From contig NZ_BMTW01000021.1 in NCBI RefSeq assembly GCF_014649875.1, positions 1 to 64,000 on the forward strand: 64,000 nucleotides of DNA, read 5' to 3'. Positions 10,267 through 20,987 of the stretch are shown here, in pieces (the first letter of the stretch is position 1; every line of letters starts with the position of its first letter). The notes beneath the pieces are model-generated. The model saw nothing but the letters and a program-made list of their open reading frames with translations. It did not search any database and had not been told where the DNA came from. The translations under genes were made by a program, and so were the position numbers. Source of the stretch: Streptomyces rubiginosohelvolus (GTDB lineage: Bacteria; Actinomycetota; Actinomycetes; Streptomycetales; Streptomycetaceae).

Positions 10267-10383
10267 CTGGACAGCGTACGGGCAGTGATGCGCCACTCCG
10301 AGTGGTCCTGGCCGAAAGTGATCAGGGCCATGGGCCCGTGACCGTACGTCACCGAAGCGGCGCTTCCCGTACGGTCCCGCGCC

Positions 10384-12237
<1,854 letters not shown>

Positions 12238-12243
12238 CCGTCC

Positions 12244-12273
12244 GGGGTCCGAGGGCTGACGCCCCCGGACCCC
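12244..12273. terminator. bidirectional hairpin terminator
   Basis: Stem GGGGTCCG...CGGACCCC with an inner GGGC-TGAC-GCCC hairpin, lying 6 bp past the stop of the plus-strand gene and 30 bp from the stop of the convergent gene. Confidence 0.7.
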
Positions 12274-12302
12274 GTCGTCTGCCCTCAGCCCGTCCTCCGT
12301 CC

Positions 12303-12560
12303 TCAGCCTGTCGGGGCCGGGTCGGTCGTGGGCGGGTCCGTGGGGCTCGGGTCGGTCGGGTCCGGTGTCGGCTCGGGCGGGTCCGTGGGGTCGGGCGGAT
12401 CGGTCGGGTCCGGCGGGTCCGTGGGGTCGGTCGGGCCCGGCCCGGGGTCGGTGGGACCGGGGTCGGTCGGGCCCGGGTCCGTGGGGCCGGGGTCGGTGGG
12501 GCCGGGGTCGGTGGGGCCGGGATCTGTCGGCCCGGGGTCGGTGGGGCCCGGGTCCGTGGG
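12303..12560 (-). repeat. in-frame PTDPG codon repeat array
   Basis: Degenerate tandem repeats of about 15 bp (GGGTCCGTGGGGCCC-like on the plus strand) encode PTDPG and PPDPT units at the C-terminus of the membrane fusion protein. Such tails are usually extended, wall-spanning spacers. The array is prone to length change between strains. Confidence 0.8.
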
Positions 12561-14267
12561 GCGGGGCGATCCCGTGCCGGGGCGGGTGGGGCGCGGGCCG
12601 CCCGTGGTCGGGGCGGTGACCCCGTGGCCGTCGATGAGTACGGCGGAGCCCGAGGGGGTCAGCGAGATCCGGGCCCGCCACGGCCCGGCCGGCTGCGCGT
12701 CCCGGATCACCGAGACCGCGATCGTGGTGGACTGCCCGGCAGCGAGCGTGCCCGACGTACGGCTGAGGCGCAACCACGGGGCGTCGGTGGCCGCCGACCA
12801 GCCGACCGGTTCCCGGCCGGGGTTGGTCAGCGTGATCGTCGTGACGGCCCCGGAGGTCCGGGCCGTCACGGTCAGCCGGGCGTCGCCGTGCTGCGTGCCG
12901 CCGGTGCTGACCACCTCGGCGGTGACGTCCGGGACGCGGGCGCCGAAGCGGTTGCCGGGGCGGCCGTGGCCGGTGTTCTCGGGGTCGTACGGGTCGCCGC
13001 TCATCCCGCCGGCGCCGTCCACCTCCGTGGCGGTGACCGAGGTGCCGTCGTGGCCCTCGCCGGTCTGCGGCGCTCCCCGGTACGCGGCCCAGAGGGCGAT
13101 CACCGGGGCGGCGACCACCGTCGCGACGACCGTCGTCGTCACGACCCGGGCGCGCAGCCGGTCCCGGCGGGCGGCCTGGTCCTTGGGGTCGAGCGGATAG
13201 CCGCTCCGGTCGAAGCGCGGGCCCGCGGCGCGGGAGCGGTGGGCCTGGGCCATGGCGACGTACACGGAGGGGCGCGGGGCCTCCACGAGGGGCAGGGCGG
13301 CGACCGGGGCCAGGGCCGCTCCGGGCCAGGGGCCCACGGCGTCGGCGCGTTCGGCGGCGCGGCGGCAGCGGGGGCAGTCGTCGACGTGCCGGACGAGCTC
13401 GCGGCGCAGGGCGGCGGAGAGCAGCACCTGGTGGTCGCCGGTGAGCCGGGCGACGGTGGGGCAGTCGCCGCCCTCGACGACGGCGAGAGCGGCGCGGGTG
13501 CGCTCCACCTCGCAGGCCGCGGCGGCCAGCAGCTCGCGGGCGGTGGCCGCCTCCAGGCCGAGCACGGCGGCTACGGCGCGCGGGGGGAGGCGGTGGCGTA
13601 CGGCCAGTTCGAGGGCTTCGCGCTGCTCCGGGGTGGTGCCCGCGGCCTCGGGCCAGGCGAGCGTGGCGAGCTCCCGGCGGCGGGCCTCGGCGGCCGGTGA
13701 CTCGGCGGGGGCGGGGGTGGTGGCGTCCTCGGGGGTGGCGGGGGCGGTGGGCGCGGTACGCGTGGAAGTGGCGGGCGCGGTGTGCTCCGGCGTGCGCCGG
13801 TCGGTGCGCGCCCCTTTGCCGGTGTCGGTCGCGGTCCCTTTGCCGGTATCGGTCGCGGTCCCTTTGCCGGTCCCTGTGGTTCCGGTCCCGTCGCGGGTCT
13901 CGGATGCCTTGGCCGTACGGGGTGGCTTGACCGGCCCCGGGGGGCGGCGGTGGGCCTGGCGGCCGCGTCTGCGCTCGGTGAGCGCCCGCAGGCAGGTCCA
14001 CCGGGCCAGGGCGTACAGCCAGGATTTACGTTCCTCCTCGGACGCGGGACCCCGGGCGTCCTGCCGGTCCGCGATCGCCAGGACGGCGCCGAGCGCTTCG
14101 GTGGCCGCGTCGTGGTCGCAGAGCACGGAGAGGCAGTACGTGAAGAGGCCGTCGAGATACGGCTCGTAACGTGCGGGCGGTCGCTGTGCCGGGGCGTCGG
14201 TTCCTCGGCGGTGCGCCCGGTGTGCGCCGGTGGTGTGCGTCGGGGTCTCCAGCCTGCTGCTCGTCAC
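12303..14267 (-). CDS. sigma-like / zinc-finger anti-sigma-like / BACON membrane fusion protein
   Basis: A 654-aa multi-domain protein. Residues about 30-110 resemble sigma-70 region 2 (YEPYLDGLFTYCLSVLCD..., WLYALARWTCLRAL). Around 200-250 a region-4-like helix-turn-helix follows (TPEQREALELAVRHRLPPRA). Then comes an H-x3-C-x2-C anti-sigma zinc finger (RHVDDCPRCRRA), a transmembrane helix (TTTVVATVVAAPVIALWAA), a BACON-like Ig domain (PWLRLSRTSGTLAAGQST) and a Thr-Asp-Pro-Gly tail. GTG is the start, 7 nt after a TACGGT -10, hence leaderless. This looks like a sigma factor and its anti-sigma partner fused into one membrane-tethered chain. Confidence 0.75.
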   Translation of the reverse strand: MTSSRLETPTHTTGAHRAHRRGTDAPAQRPPARYEPYLDGLFTYCLSVLCDHDAATEALGAVLAIADRQDARGPASEEERKSWLYALARWTCLRALTERRRGRQAHRRPPGPVKPPRTAKASETRDGTGTTGTGKGTATDTGKGTATDTGKGARTDRRTPEHTAPATSTRTAPTAPATPEDATTPAPAESPAAEARRRELATLAWPEAAGTTPEQREALELAVRHRLPPRAVAAVLGLEAATARELLAAAACEVERTRAALAVVEGGDCPTVARLTGDHQVLLSAALRRELVRHVDDCPRCRRAAERADAVGPWPGAALAPVAALPLVEAPRPSVYVAMAQAHRSRAAGPRFDRSGYPLDPKDQAARRDRLRARVVTTTVVATVVAAPVIALWAAYRGAPQTGEGHDGTSVTATEVDGAGGMSGDPYDPENTGHGRPGNRFGARVPDVTAEVVSTGGTQHGDARLTVTARTSGAVTTITLTNPGREPVGWSAATDAPWLRLSRTSGTLAAGQSTTIAVSVIRDAQPAGPWRARISLTPSGSAVLIDGHGVTAPTTGGPRPTRPGTGSPRPTDPGPTDPGPTDPGPTDPGPTDPGPTDPGPTDPGPTDPGPGPTDPTDPPDPTDPPDPTDPPEPTPDPTDPSPTDPPTTDPAPTG

Positions 14268-14486
14268 CCGGCGACCGTAGGCAACGGAGCGCATGCCACA
14301 AGTGCCCCCTGAGTACATTTAATCCTTACGGGTGAATGTATCCCTCGAAAGAGTTGTGAAAGCGGACAGAGATCCCGGATTCCGCCCGTAGTGCTCCGGA
14401 GTGCTTCCGTGCGCCCTGCGCGCGGTGGGACGATGCGCGCCGACCGCCCGGGCGGCGTTGTCGTACCCCACCTATACGGTGACGCC

Positions 14487-15899
14487 ATGGCTGCCCGTAC
14501 GAAATCCGCGAAGGACCGGCCGTCCTACCGCTGCACCGAATGCGGCTGGACCACCGCCAAATGGCTCGGCCGTTGCCCCGAGTGCCAGGCGTGGGGGACG
14601 GTCGAGGAGTTCGGCGGCGCCCCCGCCGTGCGCACCACCGCGGCGGGCCGGGTCTCCACCGCCGCGCTGCCCATCGGCCAGGTCGACAGCCGTACGGCCA
14701 CGGCCCGCTCCACCGGCGTCGGCGAGCTGGACCGGGTGCTGGGCGGCGGGCTCGTGCCGGGTGCGGTCGTGCTGCTGGCGGGTGAGCCAGGCGTCGGCAA
14801 GTCGACGCTGCTGCTGGACGTGGCGGCCAAGGCGGCGAGCGACGACCACCGCACGCTCTATGTGACCGCCGAGGAGTCCGCGAGCCAGGTCCGGCTGCGG
14901 GCCGACCGGATCAAGGCGATCAACGACCACCTCTACCTCGCGGCGGAGACGGACCTGTCGGCGGTGCTCGGGCATCTGGACGCGGTGAAGCCGTCGCTGC
15001 TGATCCTGGACTCGGTGCAGACGGTCGCCTCGCCCGAGATCGACGGCGCGCCCGGCGGGATGGCCCAGGTCCGGGAGGTCGCCGGGGCGCTGATCCGCGC
15101 GTCCAAGGAGCGCGGGATGGCCACGCTGCTGGTCGGCCATGTGACGAAGGACGGCGCGATCGCCGGGCCCCGGCTGCTGGAGCACCTGGTGGACGTGGTG
15201 CTCTCCTTCGAGGGCGACCGGCACGCCCGGCTGCGGCTGGTGCGCGGCGTCAAGAACCGTTACGGGGCGACCGACGAGGTCGGCTGCTTCGAGCTGCACG
15301 ACGAGGGCATCACGGGTCTCGCCGACCCCTCGGGCCTCTTCCTGACCCGCCGTGACGTCGCCGTGCCGGGCACCTGCCTCACCGTGACGCTGGAGGGCAA
15401 GCGGCCCCTGGTCGCCGAGGTGCAGGCGCTCACGGTCGACTCGCAGATCCCCTCGCCCCGGCGCACGACCTCCGGTCTGGAGACCTCCCGGGTCTCGATG
15501 ATGCTCGCCGTGCTGGAGCAGCGGGGCCGGATCAGCGCGCTCGGCAAGCGGGACATCTACAGCGCGACGGTGGGCGGCGTGAAGCTCACCGAGCCCGCCG
15601 CCGACCTGGCGGTCGCGCTCGCGCTGGCCAGCGCGGCCAGTGACACCCCGCTCCCGAAGAACCTGGTCGCGATCGGCGAGGTGGGGCTCGCGGGCGAGGT
15701 CAGAAGGGTCACCGGAGTGCAGCGGAGGCTGGCCGAGGCGCACCGTCTGGGCTTCACCCACGCCCTCGTGCCGACCGACCCGGGACGGGTTCCGGCCGGT
15801 ATGAAGGTCACGGAAGTCGCCGACATGGGCGACGCTCTGCGGGTCCTCCCGCGCCGCTCTCGCCAGGAGGCACCACAGGAGGACAACGCGCGCCGGTAG
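14487..15899 (+). CDS. radA: DNA repair protein RadA (Sms)
   Basis: A 470-aa protein, normal for RadA, a RecA-like helicase that processes recombination intermediates. Residues about 12-30 form the C-x2-C...C-x2-C zinc ribbon (CTECGW, CPECQAW). Walker A is GEPGVGKSTLL (about 99-109), the RadA-specific KNRYG follows, and the C-terminal half is the Lon-protease-like domain without catalytic residues (TEPAADLAVALALASA). The start ATG directly follows TATACGGTGACGCC, so a -10 lies within about 12 nt. It is 80 bp upstream of disA, the usual radA-disA pair. Confidence 0.95.
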   Translation: MAARTKSAKDRPSYRCTECGWTTAKWLGRCPECQAWGTVEEFGGAPAVRTTAAGRVSTAALPIGQVDSRTATARSTGVGELDRVLGGGLVPGAVVLLAGEPGVGKSTLLLDVAAKAASDDHRTLYVTAEESASQVRLRADRIKAINDHLYLAAETDLSAVLGHLDAVKPSLLILDSVQTVASPEIDGAPGGMAQVREVAGALIRASKERGMATLLVGHVTKDGAIAGPRLLEHLVDVVLSFEGDRHARLRLVRGVKNRYGATDEVGCFELHDEGITGLADPSGLFLTRRDVAVPGTCLTVTLEGKRPLVAEVQALTVDSQIPSPRRTTSGLETSRVSMMLAVLEQRGRISALGKRDIYSATVGGVKLTEPAADLAVALALASAASDTPLPKNLVAIGEVGLAGEVRRVTGVQRRLAEAHRLGFTHALVPTDPGRVPAGMKVTEVADMGDALRVLPRRSRQEAPQEDNARR

Positions 15900-15979
15900 A
15901 CTTTGCCCTGGTCTCGCCCGCCCGTGGACACGGCATGGGGGACGCAAGGGCACCGCAAACCTGTGACCGGAGGAGTGCA

Positions 15980-17104
15980 GTGGCAGCCAACGACCGGGCG
16001 ACGACGCCCGGAAAGTCCGGCCAAGGCACCGGTAACGAGGCGCTGATGCGCGCCTCGCTGAGCGCGGTCGCGCCCGGTATGGCCCTGCGGGACGGCCTGG
16101 AGCGCATTCTCCGCGGCAATACCGGTGGCCTGATCGTGCTGGGCATGGACCGGACCGTCGAGTCGATGTGCACCGGCGGATTCGTGCTGGACGTGGAGTT
16201 CACGGCGACGCGCCTGCGCGAGCTGTGCAAGCTCGACGGGGCGCTGATCCTCGACAAGGACATGACCAAGATCCTGCGGGCCGGGGTGCAACTGGTCCCG
16301 GACGCCTCGATCCCCACGGAGGAGACGGGCACCCGGCACCGTACGGCGGACCGGGTCTCCAAGGCGTGCGGCTTCCCCGTCGTCTCGGTCTCCCAGTCGA
16401 TGCGGCTGATCGCGGTGTACGTGGACGGGGAGCGGCGGGTCCTGGAGGAGTCCTCCGCGATCCTGTCCCGGGCCAATCAGGCGCTCGCCACGCTGGAGCG
16501 GTACAAGCTCCGCCTCGACGAGGTCGCCGGCACGCTGTCCGCGCTGGAGATCGAGGACCTGGTCACCGTCCGGGACGTGACGGCGGTCGCGCAGCGCCTG
16601 GAGATGGTGCGGCGGATCGCGACGGAGATCGCGGAGTACGTGGTCGAGCTCGGCACCGACGGACGGCTGCTCTCCCTCCAGCTGGACGAGCTGATCGCCG
16701 GGGTGGAGCCGGAGCGGGAGCTGGTCGTCCGGGACTACGTCCCCGAGCCGACGGCGAAACGGTCGCGCACGGTGGCGGAGGCGCTGACCGAACTGGACTC
16801 CCTGAGCCACACGGAGCTGCTGGAGCTGCCGGTAGTGGCGCGGGCGCTGGGCTACAGCGGCTCGCCGGAGACGCTGGACTCGGCGGTGTCCCCGCGGGGC
16901 TTCCGGCTGCTGGCGAAGGTGCCGCGGCTGCCGGGGGCGATCATCGAGCGGCTGGTGGAGCACTTCGGGGGGCTGCAGAAGCTTCTTGCCGCGAGTGTGG
17001 ACGATCTCCAGACGGTGGACGGGGTGGGCGAGGCGCGGGCGCGGAGCGTCCGCGAAGGGCTGTCGCGGCTGGCGGAGTCGTCGATCCTGGAACGCTACGT
17101 CTGA
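15980..17104 (+). CDS. disA: diadenylate cyclase / DNA integrity scanning protein
   Basis: A 374-aa DisA. The N-terminal DAC domain carries LDGALILDKD and GTRHRTADR, the ATP-binding DGA and RHR motifs, so it should make cyclic di-AMP from two ATP. The middle linker and the C-terminal helix-hairpin-helix domain (FGGLQKLLAASVDDLQ, DGVGEARARSV) bind branched DNA. GTG is the start, with a GGAGGAG ribosome site 4 nt upstream. Adjacent radA is a known functional partner: RadA restrains DisA in Bacillus. DisA is the main c-di-AMP synthase in Streptomyces, where the nucleotide affects ion balance and development. Confidence 0.95.
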   Translation: MAANDRATTPGKSGQGTGNEALMRASLSAVAPGMALRDGLERILRGNTGGLIVLGMDRTVESMCTGGFVLDVEFTATRLRELCKLDGALILDKDMTKILRAGVQLVPDASIPTEETGTRHRTADRVSKACGFPVVSVSQSMRLIAVYVDGERRVLEESSAILSRANQALATLERYKLRLDEVAGTLSALEIEDLVTVRDVTAVAQRLEMVRRIATEIAEYVVELGTDGRLLSLQLDELIAGVEPERELVVRDYVPEPTAKRSRTVAEALTELDSLSHTELLELPVVARALGYSGSPETLDSAVSPRGFRLLAKVPRLPGAIIERLVEHFGGLQKLLAASVDDLQTVDGVGEARARSVREGLSRLAESSILERYV

Positions 17105-17414
17105 GGTCGGGCCGAGCTGTCTGAGCCCGTCCGGCGACTCTCCCAGCCCGTCCGGCGTTTGAGGACGGAACCCTGCGGCCCGGCGGGCGTTGCCTATACG
17201 GGTCGGCCGGGACCCATGAGTGCCTCGCTCGTCCGCGTGAGCGGTTCCGTCCTCAAACGCCGGACAGGCTGGTTTTGGGCTCGCCCAGGCCTGTGAGTGC
17301 ATCGCTCGTCCACGTGGACGGTTCCGTCCTCAAACGCCGGACGGGCTGGAATCGTCGCCCGACCCCGTGGGGCAGCGCCGGACGAGCCTGGGTCGCCGCC
17401 GACCCGCGAAAGGG
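17105..17414. repeat. non-coding gap with three copies of a CCGTCC-GGCGTTTGAGG repeat
   Basis: The gap between convergent genes holds a common Streptomyces intergenic unit. Copy A (17144-17170) reads CCGTCCGGCGTTTGAGGACG. Copies B (17245-17272) and C (17322-17349) are inverted relative to A. B and C each sit at the end of a roughly 56-bp direct repeat that starts GAGTGC and includes TCGCTCGTCC, spaced 77 bp. A with B or C could form long hairpins and act as terminators. No gene seen. Confidence 0.75.
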
Positions 17415-18233
17415 TCAGTCCTTCGCCAGGACGAACGACGCTCGCTGGACCGGCTCGCCCGGGGCCTTCGCCTCCAGGAGGTACGTTCCCGGGCCCGCCT
17501 TCCCCGCCGGCGGCGTCGCGCAGCCCGGCGCGGACAGGGTGCGGTTCCAGTCCACCGTGTGGACCACCGTCGCCCCCGCCGGCACCTTCAGGAACAGCGG
17601 GCCCGCCGCCGCGGGGCAGTCCTTCGAGGACCAGATCGGGTCGTCGTCCTCGCCCCCCGCCTCCGTCACCGTGAGCACCGCGCTCTTCGGGCCGAAGTCC
17701 GCCTTGCACGTGCTCGACGACGTGTTCTTCGCGATCAGCTCGAACTTCGGCTTGTCGTCGGGGCCGTAACTGACCTTCGTCCGCAGGCTCAACTGCACCG
17801 CCGCGGGCTTGCACTCGGGGAGCGGGGACCCGGCCGGAACCTGCTGGCCCGCACTGCCGCCGCCGCCCGAACCGCCCGCCGCACCTGACGAGTCGCCAGT
17901 GCCCGTATCCGTACCGCCTGTTGACGCTCCGTCGCCCGAACCGCCCGAGGACTCACCCGAGCCGCCCGAACCGCCGGTGCCGCCCTCGTCGTCCGACTCG
18001 TCGCGCCCGCCCGGCTGTTGGCTGATCGCGGGACCGGAGCTGCCCGGGCCGGGAGTGATCGACTCGACCGGGTCGGAGCCGCCGGGCTTGGCGTCGTCCC
18101 GGCCGCCACCACCGCCGCCGCCGGACGTCACCGCCCAGGCGACCAGCACGGCGAGCAGCGCAACCAGAAGTCCCGCTACCGCCCTTCGGCGCCAGTAGAT
18201 GCTGGAGGGAAGCGGACCGACCGGATTGCGCAT
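17415..18233 (-). CDS. membrane-anchored Gly/Ser-linker protein
   Basis: A 272-aa protein with one N-terminal membrane helix (AVAGLLVALLAVLVAWAVTS, about residues 17-36) and a cytoplasmic basic lead (WRRR). A long Gly/Ser/Asp/Glu-rich linker (about 37-130) is followed by a compact extracytoplasmic domain with four cysteines (PECKP, STCKA, KDCPA, PGCAT), probably two disulphides in an Ig-like fold. ATG opening MRNPVGPLP is the likely start. It is convergent with disA and divergent from mutY. The family is unnamed to me; a cell-surface binding role is a guess from layout. Confidence 0.7.
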   Translation of the reverse strand: MRNPVGPLPSSIYWRRRAVAGLLVALLAVLVAWAVTSGGGGGGGRDDAKPGGSDPVESITPGPGSSGPAISQQPGGRDESDDEGGTGGSGGSGESSGGSGDGASTGGTDTGTGDSSGAAGGSGGGGSAGQQVPAGSPLPECKPAAVQLSLRTKVSYGPDDKPKFELIAKNTSSSTCKADFGPKSAVLTVTEAGGEDDDPIWSSKDCPAAAGPLFLKVPAGATVVHTVDWNRTLSAPGCATPPAGKAGPGTYLLEAKAPGEPVQRASFVLAKD

Positions 18234-18454
18234 AGATCCCACGGGCCGAACTCTACGAGAGATCCGGACCGAGTCCGGCCCCACCCGCCGCTCCGCTCAC
18301 AAGTTTTGCCGATCATCATCACGGGAAGCAGGCCGCGAGCCGGTCACAGGGGACAGAACGGGTGGCGTTGTCACCCCCTGGGCCCGCCGCGCGGGCCGAC
18401 ACCCCCCGCGTCCGTGACGCCCGCCCCGCCTTCCGTGCCAGGATCGTCAGTGCC

Positions 18455-19369
18455 ATGACTGCCATGACTTCCACTTCACCCCAGACGCCCCCCGCCGCCG
18501 CCTCCCTCCACACCCCCGTCATCGGGTGGTTCGAGCAGCACGCCCGCGATCTGCCCTGGCGCCGCCCCGAAGCGGGCGCCTGGGGCGTGATGGTCAGCGA
18601 GTTCATGCTGCAGCAGACCCCGGTGAGCCGGGTCCTCCCGGTGTACGAGCAGTGGCTCGCCCGCTGGCCCCGCCCCGCCGACCTGGCCGCCGAGGCGCCC
18701 GGTGAGGCGGTCCGCGCCTGGGGCCGGCTCGGCTACCCGCGCCGCGCGCTGCGGCTGCACGGGGCCGCGCAGGCGATAACGGAACGGCACGGCGGCGATG
18801 TGCCGAGCGAGCACGCCCAGCTGCTGGCGCTGCCCGGGATCGGCGAGTACACGGCGGCGGCCGTGGCCTCGTTCGCGTACGGACAGCGGCACGCGGTGCT
18901 CGACACGAACGTCCGCCGGGTGTTCGCCCGCGCCGCGACCGGGGTCCAGTACCCGCCGAACGCGACGACGGCCGCCGAGCGCAAGCTCGCCCGGGCGCTG
19001 CTGCCGGACGAGGACGAGCGGGCGGCGAAGTGGGCGGCGGCCACGATGGAGCTGGGCGCCCTCGTGTGCACCGCGCGCAACGAGGACTGCGACCGGTGCC
19101 CGATCGCCTCGCGGTGTGCCTGGCGGCTGGCCGGGAAGCCCGCGCACGAGGGTCCGCCGCGCAAGGGCCAGACGTACGCCGGTACCGACCGCCAGGTGCG
19201 CGGCCGGCTGCTGGCGGTGTTGCGGGACGCGGTGAACCCCGTACCGCAGGCCGCGCTGGACGCGGTGTGGGAGGAGCCGGTGCAGCGGGCCCGGGCGCTG
19301 GACGGGCTGGTGGCGGACGGTCTCGTCGAGCCGCTGGCCGACGGCCGGTACCGGCTGCCGATGACCTGA
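18455..19369 (+). CDS. mutY: A/G-specific adenine DNA glycosylase
   Basis: A 304-aa MutY. It removes adenine mispaired with 8-oxoguanine. Visible are the catalytic EFMLQQTPVSRVL helix, the helix-hairpin-helix LPGIGEYTAAAVASFAYG with the Asp of VLDTNVRRV, and the [4Fe-4S] loop C-x6-C-x2-C-x5-C (CTARNEDCDRCPIASRC). The C-terminal NUDIX-like 8-oxoG-reading domain of long MutY is missing; a short winged-helix-like tail replaces it, as in other actinobacteria. The first of two close ATGs (MTAMTSTS) is taken. Confidence 0.92.
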   Translation: MTAMTSTSPQTPPAAASLHTPVIGWFEQHARDLPWRRPEAGAWGVMVSEFMLQQTPVSRVLPVYEQWLARWPRPADLAAEAPGEAVRAWGRLGYPRRALRLHGAAQAITERHGGDVPSEHAQLLALPGIGEYTAAAVASFAYGQRHAVLDTNVRRVFARAATGVQYPPNATTAAERKLARALLPDEDERAAKWAAATMELGALVCTARNEDCDRCPIASRCAWRLAGKPAHEGPPRKGQTYAGTDRQVRGRLLAVLRDAVNPVPQAALDAVWEEPVQRARALDGLVADGLVEPLADGRYRLPMT

Positions 19370-19526
19370 TCCCGCCGTCGTTCCGGGGCCCCGGCCCCGC
19401 TGTTACACAACCGATGGGCAGCCGTGCACCGGCCTACGGCTGCTCCGCACATCGCCGTGACAACGCCTCCGTAGCGTCTCCGACAGCAGTGAACACGGGG
19501 ATTCATCGGGGACGGAGGCGGTTGTC

Positions 19527-20198
19527 ATGGCGCAGGGCGAGGTGCTCGCGTTCGAGGACTACGTACGCACACGGCAGGACGCGCTGCTGCGCAGCGCGCG
19601 TCGTCTGGTCCCCGACCCCGTCGATGCCCAGGACCTCCTGCAGACCGCCCTGGTGCGCACGTACGGCCGCTGGGACGGCATCGCCGACAAGTCCCTGGCC
19701 GACGCCTATCTGCGCCGCGTCATGATCAACACCCGTACGGAGTGGTGGCGGGCGCGCAAGCTCGAAGAGGTCCCGACCGAGCAGCTGCCCGACGCGAGCA
19801 TCGACGACGGCAGCGAGCAGCGCGCCGACCGCGCCCTGCTGATGGACATCCTGGGGATTCTGGCTCCGAAGCAGCGCAGCGTCGTCGTGCTGCGACACTG
19901 GGAGCAGATGAGCACGGAGGAGACGGCCGCGGCGCTCGGCATGTCGGCCGGTACGGTCAAGAGCACGCTGCACCGGGCCCTGGCGCGGCTGCGTCAGGAG
20001 CTGGAGAGCCGCGAGCTGGACAGCCGCGAGGCGGTCGCCCGGGAGCACCGGGGCCACCGGGGCGCGGCGCCGGCCGCATCCGTCCGTGTCCCCGCCCAGC
20101 GGTCGCCGCTGACGTCGGTGCCGGGGGCGAAGGCACACACACGGGCGCAGCGGAACGGGCGTCACGACGAGCGGGGGATGGAGCGGTGCGCGGCCTGA
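19527..20198 (+). CDS. sigE: ECF sigma factor SigE
   Basis: A 223-aa ECF sigma factor with region 2 (FEDYVRTRQDALLRSARRLV...DAQDLLQTALVRTYGRW) and region 4 (APKQRSVVVLRHWEQMSTEETAAALGM...TVKSTLHRAL). The following genes are cseA, cseB and cseC in the order that defines the Streptomyces sigE operon, so SigE here should direct the cell-envelope stress regulon. As in that family there is no anti-sigma gene; control is transcriptional through CseBC. A disordered basic C-terminal tail (about 165-223) is longer than I recall for S. coelicolor SigE. Confidence 0.93.
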   Translation: MAQGEVLAFEDYVRTRQDALLRSARRLVPDPVDAQDLLQTALVRTYGRWDGIADKSLADAYLRRVMINTRTEWWRARKLEEVPTEQLPDASIDDGSEQRADRALLMDILGILAPKQRSVVVLRHWEQMSTEETAAALGMSAGTVKSTLHRALARLRQELESRELDSREAVAREHRGHRGAAPAASVRVPAQRSPLTSVPGAKAHTRAQRNGRHDERGMERCAA

Positions 20199-20953
20199 AC
20201 GGCAGCAGCAGCGGTGGGGGCGGCGGCCTCGGGGACGGCGACGGGCCGGGGAGACCGGTCCCGAGGCCGCGCTTCCGGGGCGGCATGGCGGCGGGTGGCA
20301 CGGCCTTGGCCGGACTCGTCGCCTTCGGGCTGTTCAGCGTCGGCTGCTCGACGGGCGGCACCGGCACCCGGGACGAGGGTCCCGCCGGCAGTCAGCCGGT
20401 CGCCCAGATCACCCAGCAGCCCAGCCCGTCCGGCACGACCCCGCCCGTGCGGCGGGTCGACGCCGTACGGCTCCTCAAGGGCGACCCCAAGGTGGGCGAG
20501 CGGGTCCGGGAGGGGCTCAAGCCGTGCGCGGGCAAGGCCTACCCGGTCGACACCTCCTACGGGTCGGTGACCGGCGGCCGGACCGCCGACGTGGTGGTCA
20601 ACGTGATGAGCTGCGCCGACTCGGTGAGCGTCGGGACGTATGTGTACCGGGCGGACGACGACGGCTCGTACAAGAACGTCTTCGCGGCCGAGGTCCCCGC
20701 CGTCTACGGGACGATCGACCGGGGCGATCTGGTGGTGACGACCCAGGTCTACGGTTCGAAGGATCCGCTGGCGTCCCCGTCCGGCTCGGAAGTGGTCACC
20801 TACCGTTGGGCCGGCGACCGCTTCACCGAGCACGACCGGGTGCACAACGACTTCAGCCGGGCCGTCGAGGGCACGGACGGCGATCTGCCCGTGCAGTCGG
20901 AACCGGTGGCACCGGATCCGGCGGACGAACCGGCGCAGCCGGGCAGAGACTGA
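20186..20953 (+). CDS. cseA: lipoprotein CseA, negative modulator of the SigE response
   Basis: A 255-aa lipoprotein with a Gly-rich lead, hydrophobic signal GTALAGLVAFGLF and lipobox FSVGC (Cys54). The mature domain carries two more cysteines (KPCAGK, MSCADS). GTG is chosen as start because GGGGGATGGAG precedes it; it overlaps the end of sigE by 13 nt, implying coupling. An internal ATG at residue 34 would give a 21-residue signal peptide and is the alternative. In S. coelicolor loss of CseA raises SigE activity. It is thought to act outside the membrane on CseC. Confidence 0.88.
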   Translation: MRGLNGSSSGGGGGLGDGDGPGRPVPRPRFRGGMAAGGTALAGLVAFGLFSVGCSTGGTGTRDEGPAGSQPVAQITQQPSPSGTTPPVRRVDAVRLLKGDPKVGERVREGLKPCAGKAYPVDTSYGSVTGGRTADVVVNVMSCADSVSVGTYVYRADDDGSYKNVFAAEVPAVYGTIDRGDLVVTTQVYGSKDPLASPSGSEVVTYRWAGDRFTEHDRVHNDFSRAVEGTDGDLPVQSEPVAPDPADEPAQPGRD

Positions 20954-20987
20954 AACCGGGCAGGAACGGAAAGCGAGAAGCAGTCCC

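Noticed and set aside
12303..12560. CRISPR-like array
   Set aside because: The repeats are contiguous, degenerate, in frame and encode PTDPG units, with no spacers and no cas genes.
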